Shown here one piece after another: positions 22,750 to 28,594 of a stretch of DNA of 30,854 nt (positions are counted from its first letter, which is position 1; the number at the start of each line of letters is the position of its first letter). Source of the stretch: JBLYYQ01 sp048550035 (GTDB taxonomy: Bacteria; Nitrospinota_A; UBA7883; JBLYYQ01); NCBI GenBank assembly GCA_048550035.1, contig JBLYYQ010000012.1, positions 1 through 30,854 on the forward strand, read 5' to 3'. The notes beneath the pieces are model-generated. The model was not told where the DNA came from. It saw only the letters and a list, made by a program, of their open reading frames with translations, and ran no database searches. The position numbers and the translations under genes are program-made.

Positions 22750-23406
22750 GTGTCAAAGAAAAGTCATGTAGTCACATTAAACAATATTCCATTTACAATT
22801 GATCCAATTAAGGTCATGCGAAGCTTAAAGATAAATAAGAAGATCGCAACTTTAGATGATATTGAAGAAGAGAGTCTACGCAATACGATTCTGAATAACA
22901 TTGAGCAAGGTTATCGGTTAATTCATCCAAAAGCTGTTTACCGTACTTGTGAGATATGCTCAGTTGAAGATGAGGTAGTAACACTACAAGAGTCTGCCAC
23001 TTTGTTGCGTGGTCAAAGTATGACGAAACTATTATCGCTATGCAAGAAAGTAACATTACTTGCGGTTACTATAGGAGATCAACTAGAGAAGAAAGTAGAA
23101 TCGCTAGGTACAACCAGTATAACAGATGGTTTTATTTTGGATGCAGTAGGTTCTACGATGGCAGACTATTTTGCTCAGAAAGTAGATGTTTTGATCAGTA
23201 GCCAGCAAATATTGCGGCAAGGCTATAAGCCGACAACTCGCTATTCACCAGGTTATGGTGACTGGTCTCTTACTAATCAAACAGAGTTACTAACAATACT
23301 CTCAGCTGACAAGATCGGACTAGGGGTGAATGAAAGCTGTATATTGATTCCTCGCAAATCAGTTACAGCTCTGATCGGCTGGCAAGAAGGATCAGAAGTC
23401 GATTAA
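22750..23406 (+). CDS. Stand-alone MetH reactivation (AdoMet-binding) domain protein
   Basis: A 218-residue protein equivalent to the C-terminal reactivation module of cobalamin-dependent methionine synthase, which uses AdoMet and reduced flavodoxin to rescue oxidised cob(II)alamin. The signature RYSPGYGDW (about 164-172) is the AdoMet-binding RxxPGY motif. It begins after an N-terminal helical section with LNNIPFTIDP. The MetH gene at 25324 lacks this module, so the two proteins together give a complete enzyme, as described for Thermotoga maritima, where MetH and the reactivation domain are separate. Starts at GTG 22750 with a weak AGGT. The genes are split by the intervening minus-strand glutamate-synthase-like gene, so they are not one operon. 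Confidence 0.88.
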   Translation: MSKKSHVVTLNNIPFTIDPIKVMRSLKINKKIATLDDIEEESLRNTILNNIEQGYRLIHPKAVYRTCEICSVEDEVVTLQESATLLRGQSMTKLLSLCKKVTLLAVTIGDQLEKKVESLGTTSITDGFILDAVGSTMADYFAQKVDVLISSQQILRQGYKPTTRYSPGYGDWSLTNQTELLTILSADKIGLGVNESCILIPRKSVTALIGWQEGSEVD

Positions 23407-23411
23407 GATTA

Positions 23412-24980
23412 TCATTTTATAGCAGATATATTATACTTTTCATCTGAGATAGAAAGATGTTCACGGCTAAACTTTGTTGGCGTATCTAATCCACATGCAG
23501 CGGCAAGATTGAAGAGTCCTGCCCTTAATGTTGTTATGTAGTTGACGACACGATACTTTTTTTCATCAACATAAAGGGAGCGTTGCAGCTTTGGATCGTT
23601 GGTTGCAACTCCAACCGGACAGTTATTAGTATGACATTTATGTGCCATGATGCATCCTATTGATATCATTAACCCTCTCGCATTTGCAACAAGGTCTGCC
23701 CCGAGTGCTAATGCAATTGCGATTTCATCAGGTAGATGTAATTTGCCAGCAGCAATAATTTTAACCTTGCTACGTATATTAGCCCTGTTTAGAGTATCGA
23801 CTACATGAATCAGTGCAGGAAATATTGGAAGTCCTAAACTATCAGCCATCTCTTTATATGTTGATCCTGTACCTCCTTCGCTACCATCTATAGTGATAAA
23901 ATCAGGGCCTCTACCTCGCTTAACAAACTCTTTCACAAATAGATCAAGCGACCCTTGTCCGCCGACAACAATCTTAACACCAACTGGTTTGCCAGTCAGG
24001 TCCTGTATTTTTTCAACAAAATCAAAGAGATCTGATTCGTTGTTGATGAATGTGAACCTATTAGGGCTTTGTAATAATTTCCAAGGTTCGACATTTCGTA
24101 TTTTTGCAATTTCAGGAGAAACTTTAGCACCATCTAAACGGCCACCTCGAACTTTGGCACCTTGTCCTAGTTTAATCTCAAATGCTTTGACATTTTCAAG
24201 TGCTGCAATTTCTTGTAATCGACTAACAGATAGTCCTCCATCTTTATCTCTAACTCCAAATAGAGCAGGTCCGATTTGTACGACAGTATCAGGTTGGCCT
24301 TCTAGGTGATATCCAGAGAGACCTCCTTCGCCTGTATTCATCCATGATCCACCGATCATCCCAATTCCATGAGATAATGCCCTGATAGAATTTTTACCGA
24401 GTGCTCCAAAACTCATTGCACTCATCCCAACCTGACCTAATACTCTCCATGGACTAGCTTTGTCTTCACCAACTATTATTGCATCTTCTTCTTCTAACAG
24501 CCAACGTCTGATCTTAAATGGAGCTATATGCTCATGCCTAAAAAATATCGATTCTTTATCTATTATGTAGCGTTTAGTTTCAAACTTTAAAGTTGTATCT
24601 AATTTTTGCTCAGTTGCCAGTTTTGGGAAAAGAGAGTTTTTAATATAAATTCCAGGTTCTGAAAAGTTTCGTTTACTTCCAAAACTGATAACTGTTTTAA
24701 GATATTTTGATGCTTTAACAATGGTAGTGAATTTCTCTCTTGATATTGGTTTGCCATCTAGATCTTCATCTGTAATATAGAATCGAAACTCAGGACCTAC
24801 ATTCTCGATAAGATACCGTAAAATTCCTAAAAACCAATATCGACCACGCAATAATGAATGTTGAGTTTGGCTCTTATTTTTAATGTATAGGTATGCTATA
24901 AACAATATGGGAGCGAAAAACATTGAAACTATAACAATAAAAGATACTGTTACAATAAAATCAGAATAGCCCATTTCCAT
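23412..24980 (-). CDS. Membrane-anchored FMN-binding glutamate synthase-like protein
   Basis: A 522-residue protein. Residues about 8-33 are a hydrophobic anchor (FIVTVSFIVIVSMFFAPILF). The rest matches the synthase (FMN, alpha/beta barrel) domain of glutamate synthase: MSAMSFGALGKNSIRALSHG near 194-213, NTGEGGLSGYH, KLGQGAKVRGG, TIDGSEGGTGS and ARGLMISIGC. The [3Fe-4S] motif C-x5-C-x4-C is kept (Cys443, Cys449, Cys454 in CIMAHKCHTNNCPVGVAT). It lacks the N-terminal glutaminase domain and any beta subunit, so glutamate formation from glutamine by itself is doubtful; family members with a membrane anchor are of unclear role. GGAGG lies 4 nt before ATG 24980 and 10 nt before Met3, so Met3 is an equally likely start. 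Separates the two metH pieces; convergent with the reactivation gene. Confidence 0.85.
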   Translation of the reverse strand: MEMGYSDFIVTVSFIVIVSMFFAPILFIAYLYIKNKSQTQHSLLRGRYWFLGILRYLIENVGPEFRFYITDEDLDGKPISREKFTTIVKASKYLKTVISFGSKRNFSEPGIYIKNSLFPKLATEQKLDTTLKFETKRYIIDKESIFFRHEHIAPFKIRRWLLEEEDAIIVGEDKASPWRVLGQVGMSAMSFGALGKNSIRALSHGIGMIGGSWMNTGEGGLSGYHLEGQPDTVVQIGPALFGVRDKDGGLSVSRLQEIAALENVKAFEIKLGQGAKVRGGRLDGAKVSPEIAKIRNVEPWKLLQSPNRFTFINNESDLFDFVEKIQDLTGKPVGVKIVVGGQGSLDLFVKEFVKRGRGPDFITIDGSEGGTGSTYKEMADSLGLPIFPALIHVVDTLNRANIRSKVKIIAAGKLHLPDEIAIALALGADLVANARGLMISIGCIMAHKCHTNNCPVGVATNDPKLQRSLYVDEKKYRVVNYITTLRAGLFNLAAACGLDTPTKFSREHLSISDEKYNISAIK

Positions 24981-25323
24981 ATAGCCTCCAACGGGGTTTT
25001 ATACTTCTAGTTAAATATCCAAATAGAAAAAATCTGTTCTTAATTCTTTCATAAACTTTACTTTTTAGTTCAGAATATGTAAAGGAGATTATAATTTATC
25101 ATCAATTCTTAATTCTTTACCTGGTTCAGTACGAAGCAATCAACTTACTCCTTAACTTATATCCAACTGGATCGCAAATGGCGTTACTCTGATAATTAGA
25201 ATGAAAGTTGATATTAATGGCTTTAACAGTATAATAAGGCTCTTATTTATTATGATAGATGGTTAACAAAAATTCATAGTAAAGTAGATATTTATATATA
25301 AAAAAGTTAATAATAGGTTTCAT
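24981..25323. other. Intergenic region upstream of metH (343 nt)
   Basis: A divergent spacer with no coding frame. The clearest element is the metH promoter at 25208-25235 (separate entry). A 13-nt direct repeat TTCTTAATTCTTT occurs at 25037-25049 and again at 25106-25118 (69 nt apart). ATTATAAT near 25088-25095 can serve as a -10 for the minus-strand gene. I looked for a cobalamin or SAM riboswitch (B12 box, S-box) and saw none. The metH ATG at 25324 has only a weak AGGT ahead. Confidence 0.5.
25208..25235 (+). promoter_or_regulatory. Sigma-70-type promoter for metH
   Basis: TTGATA at 25208-25213, a 16-nt spacer, then a perfect TATAAT at 25230-25235. Expected transcription start near 25242, giving an approximately 82-nt leader before the metH ATG. 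No riboswitch fold is recognised in the leader. Confidence 0.62.
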
Positions 25324-27735
25324 ATGAGTTTTGATTTAAGCATCCTAACGAAGAGAATCTTGATTTTTGATGGATCAATGGGTGCACTTTTACAATCACG
25401 ATCTCTTCCAATCGGCTATGCTCCAGATCTTTGGAATTTAGAAAAGAGTGATGAGATTATTCGTGTTCATCAAGAGTATGCTCAGGCTGGTGCAGATATA
25501 GTTATGACTAACAGCTTTGGTGCAACTAGATTACGTCTAGCTGAGTATGGGGCAGGCTCAAAAGTGAAGATGATCACTGAGGCGTCAGTAGATCTTGCAA
25601 GGAGAGGAGCGCCTAATAGTTATGTAGCAGGTAATGTCGGCCCGCTTGGTGCGATACTAGAACCTGTTGGTGATCTAAGCTTTGATGCTGCAGTTGAAAT
25701 TTTCCATGAGCAGATTAAAGTTTTAGTCGAATCTGGTGTCGATCTAATAGTGATTGAAACTATGTTTGATCTTTTGGAGATGAAAGCTGCAGTGATTGCT
25801 GCAAACGAAGTACGAAAAAATATTCCAATTATAGCATCTATGACTTTTAACGATGACAAAATCACTGACACAGGTGTGACTCCAGCAGTTGCAGCCGTCA
25901 CATTAGAAGGGCTTGGTGTCGAGATTATAGGTGCCAACTGCTCAACAGGACCAGAGGCGATGCTAAAGGTGGTAAAAGAACTATCAGAAAATGTTAGCAC
26001 CGCATTTATTAGCGCCAAACCAAATGCTGGTCTACCTGTAAATAGAGGTGACATAACATTCTATAAGATGGGCATGGAGGAGCTAGCTTCGTTCGCCCCT
26101 AAATTTGTCAAGAGAGGTGTCAATATCTTAGGGGGTTGTTGTGGCTCCACTCCTATCTATATAAGTATGATAAAAAAATCGCTTAGCAACGTTAAGCCTA
26201 TTGTAAAAGGTAGAAAACCATGCTTCTCGTTTACATCACAGCAAAATTTGCTCTATGCAGGGAGTAACGAGCGGTTTATCAAGATAGGTGAAAAGATTAA
26301 CCCAACAGGCAGAAAGTTGTTTAGTGAAGCTATTAAGGGGGGGCGAACTGATCTTATTGTTCAAGAAGCACGCAAAGAAGAGCTACATAATGCAGATGCA
26401 TTAGATATTAATGTTGGTGTGCCGCTAGTAGATGAAGCTTTGATAATGAAAAAAGCAATTGCCACACTGCTCAATATTACGATGCTCCCATTGGTTATTG
26501 ATAGCTCGGATAGTGCTGTGATTGAATCTGCATTAAAAATATATCCAGGTAAAGCACTTATCAACTCATTAAGTGGCGAATCGATTAAAATTGAGCAGCT
26601 AGCTCCTATTGCTAAACGATATGGTGCCTCGCTGGTTGGACTACTTGCAGCTGACGAGATCCCTGAGTCTAGCAAGGATAGGGTGAAAGTTGCAGAGTAT
26701 ATTTTAAAGAGAGTTAGCGATTATGGAATTGGATCAGACAAAATTATTTTTGATGTGTTAGCTTTAGCTGTCTCTGCTATGCAGTATGGTGCAAAGGAGA
26801 CGCTTGAAACGATCTCAATTATCAAAAAAGAATTTGATATGCCGACTATTGTAGGTCTTTCAAATGTTTCATTCGGACTACCAAATAGAAAACAGATTAA
26901 CAAAACTTTTTTGTCGATGGCAATAGCAAGAGGATTGGATGCGGCAATATTAGATCCTTACGATAGCGAGCTGCACGATACCATTCAAGCAGGCTCAATG
27001 TTTGTTGATCGTGACGAAGGGTGCAAAAGCTATATTACAAGCGCAACCTTAAAGGATAAGCAGCTAGTAGCTTCCCAAGATAAGCCTCAAGTAAACTTAA
27101 CACCAATGAGCCGAGTCTATAATGCAATAATAGAAGGTGATAAAGATTCAATTGAAGATTTAATTACAAAAGCTATAAACGATGGCGTAGATCCATTAAA
27201 GCTCTTTACCAGTACTATGACAGGTGCAATAAGAGAGGTGGGTCAATTATTTGCAAAGCGCTTAAAATTTATTCCGCATCTTGTAGCATCAGCAGAGACT
27301 ATGAAGATAGGGGCAGATCTACTTGAAAATAAATTGAGTTTCCAACGAGAAAAGGAGCCAAGCAAAGGAGTAATCATATTTGCAACAGTAAAAGGTGATG
27401 TTCACGATATTGGAAAAAATATATGCGTATTGATGCTTGGCAACTTTGGATTTAATGTCATAGACTTAGGGCGTAATGTTGATTCAAATTCAATCATTGA
27501 AGCAGCAAAAAAACATAATGCCAATATTATTGCTCTTTCTGCATTGATGACTACTACGATGAAAGAGATGAAAGTAGTAATTGACAGGGTTAGAGAGGAG
27601 AATCTTCCTTTCAAGGTGATAGTCGGTGGCGCGGTTGTGACGAAAGGTTTCGCACAAGAGATCGGTGCCGATAGGTATGTAAAGGATGTAGGAGGAATTG
27701 TATGTGTGACAGAAGAGCTTGTAAGTTTAGAGTAA
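25324..27735 (+). CDS. metH: Cobalamin-dependent methionine synthase MetH lacking the reactivation domain
   Basis: Transfers the methyl group of 5-methyltetrahydrofolate via methylcobalamin to homocysteine. Three of the four MetH modules are present in 803 residues: homocysteine-binding TIM barrel (about 1-290, FDGSMGALLQ at 15-24, zinc ligands Cys206 and Cys272/273 in GGCCGSTP), pterin-binding domain (about 315-590, FIKIGEKINPTGRKLF), and cobalamin cap plus Rossmann domain (about 600-803) with DVHDIG, where His694 is the lower ligand to cobalt. The C-terminal AdoMet reactivation module is missing and is supplied by the gene at 22750. The last 34 nt overlap the following lipoprotein gene. Enzyme length matches the Thermotoga-type split form. 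Confidence 0.96.
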   Translation: MSFDLSILTKRILIFDGSMGALLQSRSLPIGYAPDLWNLEKSDEIIRVHQEYAQAGADIVMTNSFGATRLRLAEYGAGSKVKMITEASVDLARRGAPNSYVAGNVGPLGAILEPVGDLSFDAAVEIFHEQIKVLVESGVDLIVIETMFDLLEMKAAVIAANEVRKNIPIIASMTFNDDKITDTGVTPAVAAVTLEGLGVEIIGANCSTGPEAMLKVVKELSENVSTAFISAKPNAGLPVNRGDITFYKMGMEELASFAPKFVKRGVNILGGCCGSTPIYISMIKKSLSNVKPIVKGRKPCFSFTSQQNLLYAGSNERFIKIGEKINPTGRKLFSEAIKGGRTDLIVQEARKEELHNADALDINVGVPLVDEALIMKKAIATLLNITMLPLVIDSSDSAVIESALKIYPGKALINSLSGESIKIEQLAPIAKRYGASLVGLLAADEIPESSKDRVKVAEYILKRVSDYGIGSDKIIFDVLALAVSAMQYGAKETLETISIIKKEFDMPTIVGLSNVSFGLPNRKQINKTFLSMAIARGLDAAILDPYDSELHDTIQAGSMFVDRDEGCKSYITSATLKDKQLVASQDKPQVNLTPMSRVYNAIIEGDKDSIEDLITKAINDGVDPLKLFTSTMTGAIREVGQLFAKRLKFIPHLVASAETMKIGADLLENKLSFQREKEPSKGVIIFATVKGDVHDIGKNICVLMLGNFGFNVIDLGRNVDSNSIIEAAKKHNANIIALSALMTTTMKEMKVVIDRVREENLPFKVIVGGAVVTKGFAQEIGADRYVKDVGGIVCVTEELVSLE

Positions 27736-28298
27736 GCTCCATTTTAACCATTATAACGGTTATTGTAACTGCTACTGCAGGTTGTGTAGCAGAACGCTCA
27801 TCTTATAACTATTGGTATGATTATAGGCTTGTTACACCAAGTAATTTGACTAGCAATCAGTATGAGGATGATATTCTAAAAATTGACTTTTATCCAGAAC
27901 CTAAAAGGATTGTCTATAACTTAGAGAATCGTCATTCGATGCCTATTAAGATTGACTATAGTCGATCAGTTATCATTGATACGAGGCAAAGACGCTTAGA
28001 AGCAACAGACGGGTTACTTTATTTTAAAGAAGAGGGTGTAAAAAAAGATTATCTAATAATTGAGCCAAACCAGAAGATAGTAAGTTTTATTGTACCAACG
28101 CAAAACATCAGCAAGCTAGGCGAGTGGACATGGTCTATTGAGCCTATGTTCGATCTAAAAAGTAGTGCAGCTATCAAGAACAAAGGTTCTCTCTTTGGGG
28201 TGGAACTTTTTATTACTTCTGATGGAGCTGAGCGTAACTATATCTTTGAATTTGAAGTTCGTGAAGTCGTACCAATTAAGCAACGATTACGCTATTAG
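27702..28298 (+). CDS. Putative lipoprotein of unknown family
   Basis: A 198-residue predicted lipoprotein. Its leader CDRRACKFRVSSILTIITVIVTATAGC has a basic start, a hydrophobic core and ends in TAGC, with Cys28 the probable lipidation site (Thr at -3 is weaker than Leu, so the lipobox is loose). The mature part is rich in Tyr, Asn, Ile and charged residues and looks beta-rich; I recognise no family. The ATG at 27702 has a strong AGGAGG site (27690-27695) 6 nt upstream, inside the metH coding region, and the overlap with metH is 34 nt, which supports deliberate coupling and this start. It may be a periplasmic or outer-membrane component unrelated to methionine. Next comes a 296-nt gap before cheA. 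Confidence 0.68.
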   Translation: MCDRRACKFRVSSILTIITVIVTATAGCVAERSSYNYWYDYRLVTPSNLTSNQYEDDILKIDFYPEPKRIVYNLENRHSMPIKIDYSRSVIIDTRQRRLEATDGLLYFKEEGVKKDYLIIEPNQKIVSFIVPTQNISKLGEWTWSIEPMFDLKSSAAIKNKGSLFGVELFITSDGAERNYIFEFEVREVVPIKQRLRY

Positions 28299-28594
28299 TT
28301 ATAACACTATTTATAACACCTTTTTTAAAATAGCCTATCAAGCTAACCTTTGATAGTAATTATTACTATCAACCTAACTTTTCAAGAGTAGCACAAGCGA
28401 TAGAAAACTATTAAGAAGATCTATTGTTTAAAGCTCTAGCCCAGGAGTGAATTCTATATCTACCGACAATTTCGGATATTTGTTTAAATGGATAGGTATT
28501 CTGGTGGTTCGGCAATGCAATTAAATGATAACAAGTATTAGATATGACTGTATATATTAAGATAGAAGCAATTAATTGAGCAAGGGTCAGTATA
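28299..28594. other. Intergenic region before cheA (296 nt)
   Basis: Contains no convincing coding frame. Notable pieces are a repeated TTATAACAC (28299-28307 and 28311-28319), a T run at 28321-28326, and the palindrome at 28350-28372 (separate entry). CTATCAA occurs at 28335-28341 and again at 28366-28372, followed by GCTAAC and CCTAAC respectively, so the right arm is part of an imperfect direct repeat. No clear sigma-70 or sigma-54 promoter was found for cheA; the stretch upstream of 28595 is AT-rich. Confidence 0.45.
28350..28372. repeat. Perfect 23-bp palindrome
   Basis: TTGATAGTAAT, one central T, then ATTACTATCAA: 11-bp arms in perfect inverted order, with no loop. It lies 52 nt after the lipoprotein stop and about 220 nt before cheA. 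The symmetrical, loop-free form resembles a protein operator (dimeric regulator) rather than an intrinsic terminator. An imperfect direct copy of the right arm and its flank precedes it at 28335-28348. A regulatory role is inferred from shape alone. Confidence 0.5.

Noticed and set aside
25236..25323. Cobalamin or SAM riboswitch before metH
   Set aside because: No B12-box-like or S-box-like conserved core seen by eye; only a covariance search could settle it.
28480..28530. Sigma-54-like GG and GC pairs upstream of cheA
   Set aside because: The GG-GC distances are 9 or 12 rather than 10 nt and the flanks do not match.
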